The notes below the pieces were generated by a model, which did no database searches, was not told the origin of the DNA, and saw nothing but the letters and a program-made list of their open reading frames with translations. Below, in pieces: positions 9,004 through 17,142 of a stretch of DNA of 46,863 bases. The first letter of the stretch is position 1; every line of letters begins with the position of its first letter. Made by a program: the position numbers and the translations under genes. This stretch comes from Desulfocapsa sp. (lineage in GTDB: Bacteria; Desulfobacterota; Desulfobulbia; Desulfobulbales; Desulfocapsaceae), in the NCBI GenBank assembly GCA_013792135.1, contig VMSP01000007.1, positions 1 through 46,863 of the forward strand. The letters are read 5' to 3'.

Positions 9004-9104
9004 GACTCGGATACTCTTGTTATGGTTAATGTTTTAACGAAACTCATTATGCCAAAAGAGGCTCTCCTGGCCATTTATTATTGATCATTTACGAGACGGC
9101 AGTG
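8978..9104 (-). repeat. 127-bp direct repeat, copy 1 (IS end)
   Basis: Aligns without gaps to 9372-9498, with about 18 mismatches by eye. It contains the first nine codons of the transposase remnant and the sequence in front of them, so it represents one terminal region of an insertion sequence. Both copies have the same orientation and are 394 bp apart. Confidence 0.75.
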
Positions 9105-9125
9105 CAATAATATTGATATGAGACG

Positions 9126-9179
9126 TTATTAACAGCAATAAAAAATGAATTTAAATTCATTTTTTATTGCTGTTAATAA
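9126..9179. repeat. Perfect 54-bp palindrome
   Basis: Two 27-bp arms (9126-9152 and 9153-9179) are exact reverse complements with no spacer: TTATTAACAGCAATAAAAAA runs into a centre of TGAATTTAAATTCA and back. It is AT-rich and flanked by A and T runs, so it could act as a bidirectional terminator, as a cruciform, or be the scar of a mobile element. It lies between the first IS remnant and the riboswitch. Confidence 0.9.
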
Positions 9180-9254
9180 GAAAATTTTATATAGTAAAAA
9201 AATATCAAAATGTGTAGCGAGAATGTGACAATATTTTTCCATTCACCAATATGA

Positions 9255-9327
9255 AATAAAGCCAAACCTGTTGTGAAGCAGGGACGGAATGCCTCGGGAT
9301 TCAGAAGTGAATTAGCCGGGTTGCCAT
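9255..9327 (+). promoter_or_regulatory. Cyclic di-GMP-I (GEMM-I) riboswitch aptamer
   Basis: The sequence carries the conserved parts of the GEMM-I aptamer in order: GCCAAACC at 9261; a hairpin CCTGTT-GTGA-AGCAGG with a GNRA tetraloop; GGGACGGAATGCC; a second hairpin with ATTCA and TGAAT arms around GAAG; and the closing receptor TAGCCGGGTTGCC. In known members c-di-GMP sits at the three-way junction and the GNRA loop docks in the receptor. The closing strand also forms the first arm of the terminator at 9315-9353. Ligand binding should therefore block termination, suggesting an ON switch. The next gene downstream is ppaC, with an IS remnant in between. Confidence 0.9.
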
Positions 9328-9353
9328 ATCAAATAGGCAGCTCGGTTTTTTTT
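9315..9353 (+). terminator. Rho-independent terminator overlapping the riboswitch
   Basis: Arms GCCGGGTTGCC (9315-9325) and GGCAGCTCGGT (9336-9346) pair over 11 bp including G-U pairs and are followed by a run of T at 9346-9353. The 5' arm is the receptor strand of the c-di-GMP aptamer, so the two structures exclude each other. This is the expression platform of the riboswitch. Confidence 0.85.
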
Positions 9354-9371
9354 GTCCAGCGATATGTCACT

Positions 9372-9498
9372 TTAAGGATTGTGTTAAAGTAGGCTATGGC
9401 TCGGATACTCTTGTTATGGTAAAATTTTTCGCAAAATTCATTATACCACAAGAGGCTCTCCGGGCCATTTATGATTGATCATTTATCAGACAGCAGTG
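9372..9498 (-). repeat. 127-bp direct repeat, copy 2 (IS end)
   Basis: A second copy of the IS terminal region. On the minus strand the transposase start ATG has become ATA, and the frame then reads AYFNTIL before it leaves the homology. It lies between the riboswitch terminator and the ppaC start, so an insertion event once separated the riboswitch from whatever followed it. Confidence 0.75.
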
Positions 9499-9578
9499 AT
9501 ATGTAGATAATAGGTAGTATAGGAAATCGTCCGTGCTGGTCGATTTAAATAACTCATTCTGTAAGGAGGAATACCCCG

Positions 9579-10508
9579 ATGACAATTTGTGTAGTAGGTC
9601 ACTCTAATCCGGATACCGATTCAGTAACCGCAGCCATTGCCCTGGCAGCGCTTCTCAATGCTCAGGGCCAGACAGCCAAAGCCTGCATGCAGATCGAAGC
9701 TGATAAGCTCAATCCAGAGTCCACAGTAGTTCTGAAGCGCTTTGGTCTTGCTGCCCCTGAGACCATGATGGATGCTGCCGGCCTGAAAGTTGCCCTGGTG
9801 GATTTCAGCGATATCGGTCAGGCCCCGGCCAACATCACTTCTGCTGAGGTGGTTGCCATTGTTGACCATCATAAAATTGGTGACATCACCACCAATCAGC
9901 CTATCCTGTTCCGTGCCGAGCCTGTAGGCTGTACCGGCACTGTCCTGAACAAGATGTTCAAGGATGCAGGCGTTGCCATTCCTAAGGATATTGCCGGAGG
10001 AATGCTGGCAGCCATTCTCAGCGATACCGTGAATTTTAAATCCCCAACCTGCACCCCAGATGACAAGGCCGCAGTGGATGATCTGAAAAAGGTTGCTGGT
10101 GTTGAGGATACCGATGGTCTGTTCATGGAGATGCTTCGCGCTAAATCTTCCATTGACGGCTATGCCATGAAAGACTTGGTCTTCCGTGACTACAAGGATT
10201 TTGATATGAACGGTAAGAAAGTTGGTATTGGCCAGCTTGAGCTTGCTGCCCTTGATCAGGTTGCCGGTATCCGTGCTGACCTGTTGAAGGCCTTGGAAGA
10301 TGTCAAGAAGGACGGTCGTCATTCCGTGTTGTTCATGCTCACCGATGTTGTCAAGGAAGGTACCGAGTTGATCGTACTCTCCGATGAGCCTGCTTTGATT
10401 GAGCAGGCTTATAATGGTAAAATTGAGAATGGTTGCATGTGGATTCCTGGTATGATGAGCCGCAAGAAACAGACTGTTCCACCATTGCAGAAGGCCTGTG
10501 GTTGTTAA
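9579..10508 (+). CDS. ppaC: Manganese-dependent inorganic pyrophosphatase (family II)
   Basis: 309 residues, the usual length of family II pyrophosphatases of the DHH superfamily, which hydrolyse pyrophosphate to phosphate in the cytoplasm. N-terminal metal-site motifs GHSNPDTDSV (residues 7-16) and VDHHKIGDI (DHH motif, near residue 90) are present. LSDTVNFKSPT lies in the middle, and the C-terminal DHHA2-type region ends with SRKKQTVPPL. The start ATG is preceded by TAAGGAGGA. A c-di-GMP riboswitch with terminator lies about 225 bp upstream on the same strand, so its expression may respond to c-di-GMP unless it has its own promoter at about 9500-9560. A strong terminator follows the gene. 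Confidence 0.95.
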   Translation: MTICVVGHSNPDTDSVTAAIALAALLNAQGQTAKACMQIEADKLNPESTVVLKRFGLAAPETMMDAAGLKVALVDFSDIGQAPANITSAEVVAIVDHHKIGDITTNQPILFRAEPVGCTGTVLNKMFKDAGVAIPKDIAGGMLAAILSDTVNFKSPTCTPDDKAAVDDLKKVAGVEDTDGLFMEMLRAKSSIDGYAMKDLVFRDYKDFDMNGKKVGIGQLELAALDQVAGIRADLLKALEDVKKDGRHSVLFMLTDVVKEGTELIVLSDEPALIEQAYNGKIENGCMWIPGMMSRKKQTVPPLQKACGC

Positions 10509-10558
10509 TTTGAAAGATGAAAGAAACTTTCTATAAACTTTAAGAAAGTTTTTGTAGA

Positions 10559-10600
10559 GAAAAAATCCTGCTCCAGTTTACTGGAACAGGATTTTTTATT
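10559..10600 (+). terminator. Rho-independent terminator after ppaC
   Basis: A stem formed by AAAAAATCCTG-C-TCCAG and CTGGA-A-CAGGATTTTTT around TTTA, ending in a T run. The A-rich 5' arm lets it work in both directions, and it separates ppaC from the convergent metallophosphoesterase gene. Confidence 0.9.
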
Positions 10601-10629
10601 TTGAGGGGTGAAAAAGGAGTCTTTTGTTC

Positions 10630-11820
10630 TTACTTATTTATTGGAGTGAGGCTATTCATCTGCTGTTTAATCTCTGTGACGATGGCTTTGATCTCAGGGG
10701 CTTCGGGCATGGATCGTTGCAGGGCGAGGAAGTTATTATTGAAGATACAGGGGGACGTTTTTTTATCTGTTGAGGCAGTGGCCAGGCTTTGTTCTAGGAA
10801 CTTGATCTGCTGGGCCACCGTTTCCCGATCTCTTTCAACCTGTTTCATTTTTTCAATGTAGTCAGGCTGTTGAAGGCCCTTTCTTTTTTCCATGCGCTGG
10901 AGCTGCCAGTCGAGGGCGCCAAGCCTGTTCCTTAGATTGTTGAATTCTTCTTCTCTTGCCTTTCCCCATCTGCCGCCTCTATTCCAGTCAATGGTCAGAA
11001 ACCCTTGATATTTTCCCTGACGATCGGTCTGGGTGATCAAAGTGTTGTTGACTTGCTGCGGGTTCATGTTACCACTGCCGAGATTAGCCGCAAGGATGAG
11101 GTGGAGGGCGGGGAATTGCTGGGCTATCGCCTGATTTTCGGCAGGAGACAGGCTGGAAAGCAGGATCAGGATGTCGCATTGATGGCTGGTTTTTTCAATC
11201 AAGGCAGGGAGTACTGTCTGCCACTCTGCACGAGTGATGCCTGGGGGGAGAGTGGAAAGAGCACCGGTCAGGCCAATGATCCCAGCTTTTATTCTGCCAA
11301 TTTTTTTGATGCGCACCGGCTGAAACAGAGGGAGTCCCTTCTGGTCAAGAAGATTGGCGGACAGCCAGGGGAATCCCTGTTTCTGGCTGGTTTGCAGTAA
11401 TGCCAGGCCGGACGCCAGATCAAGGGGGGCGACAGCCACGGCATCAACCTTCATTGCGGTGTAGATCTTGATGATTCCTGCAGCAGTCAGTTGCTCCCGA
11501 GATGGCCCTCCGGCAATTTGTGCTTGCTTGAAGAGCAGATTGCCGGAGTCAAGGAAGAGATAAGGCTTCTGTTGTTCGGTAGTGATATTCTTGATCTGCA
11601 ATGCTTTTCTGGACAGCCCGCCCAGTTGATTGGAGTGTCAGCCGCAGGGCTCAGTCTCTCCTTGGATATTGTTGGAGTAAAAGAGGAGAAAAGATTGCAG
11701 AGGAGCGGCGTGGAGTCGTGTGACTGGCACCAGTAAGATTGTGAGCAAAAGGATAAAAAATAGGACATTGCTGATGGGACTATTGCTATAGCAAGTGGAA
11801 TTATTTTCTGGATTCATCAT
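10630..11820 (-). CDS. UshA-like metallophosphoesterase, probable selenoprotein (in-frame UGA)
   Basis: Two open frames in one phase are separated by a single TGA at 11638-11640. Read through, they give about 396 residues: a signal peptide (about 18-39), LLFYSNNIQGETEPCG-U-HSNQLGGLSRKAL, then the metallophosphatase core (FLDSGNLLF, ILILLSSLSPAEN, LHLILAANLGSG) and a coiled-coil tail. In Cys homologs of this 5'-nucleotidase-like group the residue after EPCG is Cys, so UGA stands where Cys is expected. AGGAG directly upstream of the tandem ATGs at 11820/11817 supports translation from there. A hairpin with CTGG/CCAG arms begins about 12 nt after the UGA. It overlaps the end of rarA by 20 bp (translational coupling). 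Substrate unknown; no C-terminal nucleotidase domain is visible. The alternative is a pseudogene with a nonsense mutation. Confidence 0.8.
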
Positions 11821-13162
11821 GCTCCTGTTTTCGCTGTTGAAGGATCTGGCGCCATTTATTGAGTCTGTCTTTGATCACCGCTTCATAGCCTCTGGAAGTC
11901 GGAGTATAAAAATTGGTGCCCGCAAGCTCCGGTGGCAGGTGATTCTGTTCCACTAAGCCTTGGGTCTGGTCATGGGCATACTGATACCCCTTGCCATACC
12001 CCAGTTTCTTCATGAGACTGGTTGCGGCATTGCGCAGGTGCATGGGCACCGGCAGTGAACCGGTGCGGGATATATGGTGACGAACCGCTGATTCCGCCGT
12101 GTATAGGGCATTGCTTTTGGGGGCAGTGGCCAGATAGACTACGGCCTGGGCCAGGGCCAGGGTCCCTTCCGGGCTGCCAAGGGTCTGAAAGGCCTGTTGG
12201 CAGCTGATGGTCTGGCTGAGGGCCTGCGGGTCAGCAACACCTATATCCTCTGAGGCGAAACGGATCAGGCGGCGACAGATATAGAGAGGTTCTTCTCCAG
12301 CATCCAGCATCCGGTAGAGCCAGTAGAGGGCGCCGTCCGGATCTGAGTCGCGCAGTGATTTGTGCAGGGCCGAGATCAGATTATAATGCTCCTCGCCATC
12401 CTTGTCGTAGCGCAGTGATTTGTGCTGTCCCGCCTCTGCGACGTCGTCGCTGGTGATGGTTGGGGACTCTGAGTCGGGAGTATTTTGAAAACGGTGCAGG
12501 GCAAGGGTGGCTGCGATTTCCAGGATATTGAGGCCCATCCTGGCATCGCCGTCTGCCAGACTGATCAGTTGGGCCAGAGACTCATCGGTAAAATGGAGAT
12601 GATAGCGCCCCAGACCTTTGTCAGGATCATCCAGGGCGCGGAGGAAGATGGTCTGCAGGTGTTCCCGTTCAAGGGCATGGAGGACAAGGACCCGGCAACG
12701 GGAAAGCAGCGGGGCCGTGACGTGAAAAGAGGGATTTTCGGTGGTGGCGCCAATGAGGGTGAAAAGGCCGGATTCCACATGGGGAAGGAAGGCATCCTGC
12801 TGGCTTTTGTTGAAACGATGGATCTCATCGATAAAAAAAACAGTAGCCCTGTTTTTTGTCTTCAGAAGTTCCTGGGCCTTTTCCACGATCTGCCGGACTT
12901 CTTTTACCCCGGAGAGGACGGCTGAAAAAAAGACAAAATAGGCAGAGGTGGATTCCGCCAATATCTTGGCAAGGGTGGTTTTTCCGGTTCCCGGTGGCCC
13001 CCAGAGGATCAGGGAGGGGAGGGCTCCGGAGCTGATCACGGTACTCAGCATCTTTCCCGGCCCCAGCAGAGATTCCTGGCCGGCGAATCCGTCAAGGGTA
13101 TGAGGGCGCATCCGTTCAGCCAGGGGGGATGAACTATGAAGTGGCGATTTCTCTGTGGTCAT
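11801..13162 (-). CDS. rarA: Replication-associated recombination protein A (AAA+ ATPase)
   Basis: About 453 residues of the RarA/MgsA (WRNIP1) family, which acts at stalled replication forks. Walker [18 protein letters not shown], Walker [16 protein letters not shown], sensor 1 [11 protein letters not shown], and the family-specific C-terminal tetramerisation region ([20 protein letters not shown]-like, here with YNL) and PVPMHLRNA are all present. ATG 13162 is chosen because it overlaps the stop of the upstream dus gene as ATGA, the usual sign of coupling; a TTG at 13183 would add seven residues. It is the middle gene of a leftward operon dus-rarA-metallophosphoesterase. Confidence 0.95.
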   Translation of the reverse strand: MTTEKSPLHSSSPLAERMRPHTLDGFAGQESLLGPGKMLSTVISSGALPSLILWGPPGTGKTTLAKILAESTSAYFVFFSAVLSGVKEVRQIVEKAQELLKTKNRATVFFIDEIHRFNKSQQDAFLPHVESGLFTLIGATTENPSFHVTAPLLSRCRVLVLHALEREHLQTIFLRALDDPDKGLGRYHLHFTDESLAQLISLADGDARMGLNILEIAATLALHRFQNTPDSESPTITSDDVAEAGQHKSLRYDKDGEEHYNLISALHKSLRDSDPDGALYWLYRMLDAGEEPLYICRRLIRFASEDIGVADPQALSQTISCQQAFQTLGSPEGTLALAQAVVYLATAPKSNALYTAESAVRHHISRTGSLPVPMHLRNAATSLMKKLGYGKGYQYAHDQTQGLVEQNHLPPELAGTNFYTPTSRGYEAVIKDRLNKWRQILQQRKQEHDESRK

Positions 13163-14133
13163 TGTGGAGGAATTAATTCCCAATTGCTGTTGCCTGTTGC
13201 ACCTGCTCTGATGGATTCAAGGGCTTGGCGCAGGCCAGGAAGGTCTTTGCAGTCATAGATCATCTTCCGGTATCGAGCGCTCTCGGGTAGTGCCTTGAAA
13301 TAACGGCCTAGGTGATTCTTGATATCGCCTGGCATGTGATCGGTCGTCAGTGATTCCTCGATCAGTTCAAGGTGGCGAAAGACACCATTCATCAGGCTTG
13401 CTAGGTCGGTTGGTTTCCCGCCCGGAGAAAAGACCCAGGGGTTGCCTAACGCTGCCCGGCCAATCATGATCCCGTCACAGCCAGTCTGGTGCATCATCTC
13501 CAGACCTTGGGCGTGGGAGTGGATGTCACCGTTACCTATGACCGGTAGAGACACCGCCTGTTTCACCTGGGCAATGACATCCCAGTCTGCCGTCCCGGTG
13601 AACCCTTGAGTCCAGGTGCGGCCATGCACAGTGATGGCCGTTGCCCCGGCATCTTCTACCATTCTGGCAAAGGAGATTGCTGAGATATTCCGGCTGTCCA
13701 CCCCGATCCTGGTTTTTACGGTGACCGGGACCGTGCTGTTGTTGATGACGCTGGTCAGGATTGCTCTTGCCAGTTGCGGCTCCTGCATCAGGGCGGCTCC
13801 TGCCCCCCGCTTGGTTACTTTTTTGACCGGGCAGCCCATATTGATATCAATACAATCAGGATGAAATGTGCTGAGTAGGGCCGCGGCCTCGCCCATTATG
13901 ACAGGATCTGCTCCAAAAAGTTGAAAAGCAACAGGTCGCTCCGCAGGATTTGAGGCGAGCATGGCTCTTGTTTTGGCCTGTCCATAAACCAGACCATGGC
14001 AGCTGATCATCTCGGAGACAACCATTCCGGCCCCGAACTCCCGGCAAAGTTGGCGAAAGGGGAGGTCAGTGTATCCGGCCAGGGGTGCGAGGATAAAGGG
14101 CGAGTCGAGAGTCAGGTTGGCGATGTGAAGCAT
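13159..14133 (-). CDS. dus: tRNA-dihydrouridine synthase (DusB/NifR3 family)
   Basis: 324 residues, an FMN-dependent TIM-barrel enzyme that reduces uridine to dihydrouridine in the tRNA D-loop. Seen are APLAGYTDLPFRQLCREFG at the N-terminus, DINMGCPVKKVTKRGAGAAL with the catalytic Cys, VKTRIGVD, ITVHGRTWTQGF, VIGNGDIHS and GIMIGRAALGNPWVF of the phosphate site. The length is typical. It is the first gene of a leftward operon; the 230 bp before it separate it from the divergent transketolase gene and should hold both promoters. Confidence 0.93.
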   Translation of the reverse strand: MLHIANLTLDSPFILAPLAGYTDLPFRQLCREFGAGMVVSEMISCHGLVYGQAKTRAMLASNPAERPVAFQLFGADPVIMGEAAALLSTFHPDCIDINMGCPVKKVTKRGAGAALMQEPQLARAILTSVINNSTVPVTVKTRIGVDSRNISAISFARMVEDAGATAITVHGRTWTQGFTGTADWDVIAQVKQAVSLPVIGNGDIHSHAQGLEMMHQTGCDGIMIGRAALGNPWVFSPGGKPTDLASLMNGVFRHLELIEESLTTDHMPGDIKNHLGRYFKALPESARYRKMIYDCKDLPGLRQALESIRAGATGNSNWELIPPQ

Positions 14134-14382
14134 ATTTTTATTGCTGATATTTTTTTACAAACAGAGTAATTTGAATTTTTTTTAGTTCTTTTATTCCGTT
14201 TCTGTTTTCATCGTGATTGAGAAAGGAATAAGGGCTATTTGGGAGAATGCTTTTCAGCGTATTTCTCAATCAGGCCCTCATGTCGATCTTGTCTTCTTCA
14301 GGTCAGTTTAATATGTCCATGACAGTCTGGCTGAGAGACGAACTCTTTATCAGTTTCTTTATTACCATAATTGGAGAACCAT

Positions 14383-16314
14383 ATGCCACTGCAATTAAAT
14401 ATGCAATCAAGTGAATTGTCCAGTCAAGAATTGCAGGGATTGCGCGAGATGCGCGTTCGTTGTGCCAAAAACATCCTGCTTTGCACCAGCCTTGCCGCCT
14501 CCGGCCATCCAGGCGGCTCTCTTTCCTCTCTCGACATGCTGCTTGTCACCTATGGCTGTATCAACCATGATCCCAAGAATCCGGACATGGAAGAGAGGGA
14601 TCGGGTTATCGTCAGCATGGGCCATATATCTCCAGGTGTTTATTCGACTCTGTCTGAATATGGATACTTCAATCAGGAGGATTTCCTGGGCGGATTTCGC
14701 CGGACTGGTTCCGGATTTCCCGGCCATGTGGAGCGCATTGTTCCAGGGGTTGAGTGGGATACCGGCAATCTGGGCCAGGGCCTGTCCACCGCCGTAGGTA
14801 TTGCTCAAGCTTTTAAAATTCAAGGGCGTTCAAACAAAGTTATTGTCTTTATGGGTGATGGGGAACAGCAGAAGGGGCAGATTTGTGAAGCCATTCGTTT
14901 TGCCAATAAATACAAGCTCGATAATCTGATTGTGGTCATTGACCGGAATCATCTGCAGATCTGTGGCGCTACCGAAGATATCATGCCTCAGTCAGTCCGG
15001 GCCATGTATTCCACCAATAACTGGGACGTTAAATATCTGGAAGACGGACATGACTACAATAGCTACTTTCGCGCCTTGGCCGACGCCTACACCAAGCCAT
15101 GCGGGAAACCGACAGTGATTGTGGCTCGTACCACCATGGGTAAGGGGATTTCCTTTATGGAAAACCTGGCCAAGTATCATGGTTCGCCCTTGAACCGCAC
15201 CTTGCTGGCTGATGCGCTGAAAGAGCTGGGAGTTGAAAATGATGTGGAAAAATGGGAGGCCTTGCGCGCTCTGCCTGTAGCCACCCATACCATTCGTAAA
15301 TATGTGTCCAATGCGCCGGAACTCTCTACAGGAGCGCCTCTTCTGTATGATGCTGATGCCAAGACCGATAATCGTTCCGCCTATGGCAATGCCCTGCAGG
15401 GACTGGCCGAGGCCAACAATGTTGGCGGAGCAATCAAGATCAGCGGTATCTCCTGTGATCTGGAAGGATCGGTAAAGATGGGAGGTTTTCGCAAACATTC
15501 ACCGGGCGCTTATATTGAGGCAGGTATTCAGGAGCATCATGCCGCCAGCATGGCTGGTGGTATGAGTTCTGTGGGTATGGTGCCTTTCTTCAGCACCTTT
15601 GGCGTCTTTGCCCTCTCTGAGGTCTATAACCAGACCCGCATCAATGATTTTAATCATACCAACGTGAAGGTGGTCGCTACCCATGTGGGGCTGGATGTAG
15701 GGGAAGATGGTCCGACCCATCAGTGTATTGATTATCTGGGGCTTACGCGTAACTTCTTTCGATTTTCCGTATTCATGCCGGCTGATCCCAATCAGACGGA
15801 CCGCATTATCCGTTATGCTGCCGCCCATTCCGGCAACGTCTTTGTGGGCATGGGGCGCTCGATCACCCCGGTGATCCTGAAGGAAGATGGAACCCCCTTC
15901 TATGATGCATCTTACACCTTTCAGGCAGGGAAGGCAGACTGGCTGCGCCGGGGTAGTGAGGCCACTATTATTACCTACGGGGCGCTCACCCCAACGGTCA
16001 TGGAGGCATGGGCCCTGCTTGTCAGAGACGGAAAATCAGTGGCTGTGTTGAATATGGCCTCTTTGGTGCCTCTTGACAAGGATGCCATTCTTGAGGCTGC
16101 AGATAATGGGCCAGTGGTCACAGTTGAAGATCATCATATTGACACCGGACTTGGGTCCATGGTGGCCCTGGTGCTTGCCGAGGCGGGGAAAGCGGTCCCC
16201 TTTAAGAGATGCGGGGTTCAATTTTATGGTGGGTCAGGGCAACCGGCTGAGTTGTACGCCAGGCAGGGACTTGATGCCGGCTCAATCTCAGCGATAGTGA
16301 AAGGCTTGTTATGA
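14383..16314 (+). CDS. tkt: Transketolase
   Basis: About 643 residues from ATG 14383, with GGAG just upstream; a TTG at 14371 is unlikely. The N-terminal TPP domain has SGHPGGSLSSLD, a variant GHISPGVYS, GNLGQGLSTAVGIA and the GDGE...N diphosphate motif (FMGDGEQQKG, VVIDRNH). The middle pyrimidine domain has the catalytic Glu in IEAGIQEHHAASMAGGMS and the HVGLDVGEDGPTHQ loop. The C-terminal domain follows (VVTVEDHHIDTGLGS). It moves two-carbon units between sugar phosphates in the non-oxidative pentose phosphate pathway. It is a single gene with a strong terminator after it. Several motifs deviate from standard TktA, pointing to a subfamily in which N- and C-parts resemble the split transketolases. 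Confidence 0.9.
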   Translation: MPLQLNMQSSELSSQELQGLREMRVRCAKNILLCTSLAASGHPGGSLSSLDMLLVTYGCINHDPKNPDMEERDRVIVSMGHISPGVYSTLSEYGYFNQEDFLGGFRRTGSGFPGHVERIVPGVEWDTGNLGQGLSTAVGIAQAFKIQGRSNKVIVFMGDGEQQKGQICEAIRFANKYKLDNLIVVIDRNHLQICGATEDIMPQSVRAMYSTNNWDVKYLEDGHDYNSYFRALADAYTKPCGKPTVIVARTTMGKGISFMENLAKYHGSPLNRTLLADALKELGVENDVEKWEALRALPVATHTIRKYVSNAPELSTGAPLLYDADAKTDNRSAYGNALQGLAEANNVGGAIKISGISCDLEGSVKMGGFRKHSPGAYIEAGIQEHHAASMAGGMSSVGMVPFFSTFGVFALSEVYNQTRINDFNHTNVKVVATHVGLDVGEDGPTHQCIDYLGLTRNFFRFSVFMPADPNQTDRIIRYAAAHSGNVFVGMGRSITPVILKEDGTPFYDASYTFQAGKADWLRRGSEATIITYGALTPTVMEAWALLVRDGKSVAVLNMASLVPLDKDAILEAADNGPVVTVEDHHIDTGLGSMVALVLAEAGKAVPFKRCGVQFYGGSGQPAELYARQGLDAGSISAIVKGLL

Positions 16315-16337
16315 AATAAGTTGTATTATAAATGAGG

Positions 16338-16381
16338 AAAGCAAAAAGGCCATCCGGGTTCAGGGATGGCCTTTTTGCTTT
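16338..16381. terminator. Bidirectional rho-independent terminator
   Basis: Perfect 18-bp arms (16338-16355 and 16364-16381; GGCCATCC/GGATGGCC at the loop, A- and T-rich at the base) around an 8-nt loop. It lies between the convergent transketolase and lptE genes and suits both. Confidence 0.93.
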
Positions 16382-16423
16382 AATAGAAAGCAGAAAATAA
16401 AAAAAATTATTTCCCATCGATTA

Positions 16424-16948
16424 TTATATCGTTGATAATCTATCCAGTGCTTTCATGTAAATTTTTTCTGAAAGATCGTCAATAATGGATGCCAGAGCTT
16501 TTGCTTCATTATCAGAGGTTGCTGTTGAACTACTTGTTATCCTGGAATCTTGAGTCCATGTTTCGCCAGGAACTTCCAGTAGCACTTTGTCAGTTTTAAT
16601 ATCTTTGAGGATGTAGCGGACGGTGAGAATCACTTTAACTTCGGTAGTGTTGTTAAAGGCCCCATATGATAGGCTTGGTAACTGAATGGAGAGGATCTCA
16701 CCGGCAAGGATAAAATCGGCTCCTGTCTTTTCATTGATTACTTTCAGAGAGTTGGATTTTTGGAACCAGTGGCTTAATGACTGATAAATTTTGGTGTCAA
16801 GTTGCAGGGCATTCGTTCTGTTCTTCCAATGAGTAACATAGATGGATTTTTCAGGACCGGTATAGACATAAGGACTATGATACCCACAGGCAGAAAGACA
16901 CAGGGCTGTAAGGAGAAAAAGCGAGCTGAGACGAAGTGTTGTTTTCAA
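16424..16948 (-). CDS. lptE: LPS-assembly lipoprotein LptE
   Basis: 174 residues. A lipoprotein signal peptide ends in LCLSACG (Cys at about 21), followed by GYHSPYVY, an LptE-like start, and an alternating beta/alpha body with VLLEVPGETWTQDS. LptE plugs the LptD barrel in the outer membrane and helps place lipopolysaccharide. The gene follows leuS on the same strand after 194 bp, and a leuS-lptE order is common in Gram-negative bacteria. Sequence identity within this family is low, so the call rests on size, lipobox, GYH start and context. Confidence 0.8.
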   Translation of the reverse strand: MKTTLRLSSLFLLTALCLSACGYHSPYVYTGPEKSIYVTHWKNRTNALQLDTKIYQSLSHWFQKSNSLKVINEKTGADFILAGEILSIQLPSLSYGAFNNTTEVKVILTVRYILKDIKTDKVLLEVPGETWTQDSRITSSSTATSDNEAKALASIIDDLSEKIYMKALDRLSTI

Positions 16949-16976
16949 CAGTTTACTCCAATATATAATTTTAGAA

Positions 16977-17025
16977 GCCGTTACGAAATAACCATTACAT
17001 CTTTAACTATTTCGTTACGCAGGCC
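16977..17025. repeat. Dispersed palindromic repeat, full copy
   Basis: Begins GCCGTTACGAAATAACCATTA and ends ACTATTTCGTTACGCAGGCC, so its ends are near-perfect inverted repeats (CGTTACGAAATA against CGTAACGAAATA on the other strand). The first 23 bases (16978-17000) match 28900-28922 in reverse with one difference. It lies in the leuS-lptE gap. Confidence 0.6.
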
Positions 17026-17142
17026 AAGGATGGCCCAGTGTCACGGGCGCCATGGAGGTTGCAGGAATGATCGACACCTTATGCTGTTTACGATATTTCA
17101 ATATCACAGTTATTTTATTACAAAACCCTTATTAAAATATCC

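Noticed and set aside
8978-9498. Repeats at 8978 and 9372 as a CRISPR array
   Set aside because: There are only two long, imperfect copies with a transposase start inside; no regular short repeat-spacer pattern exists.
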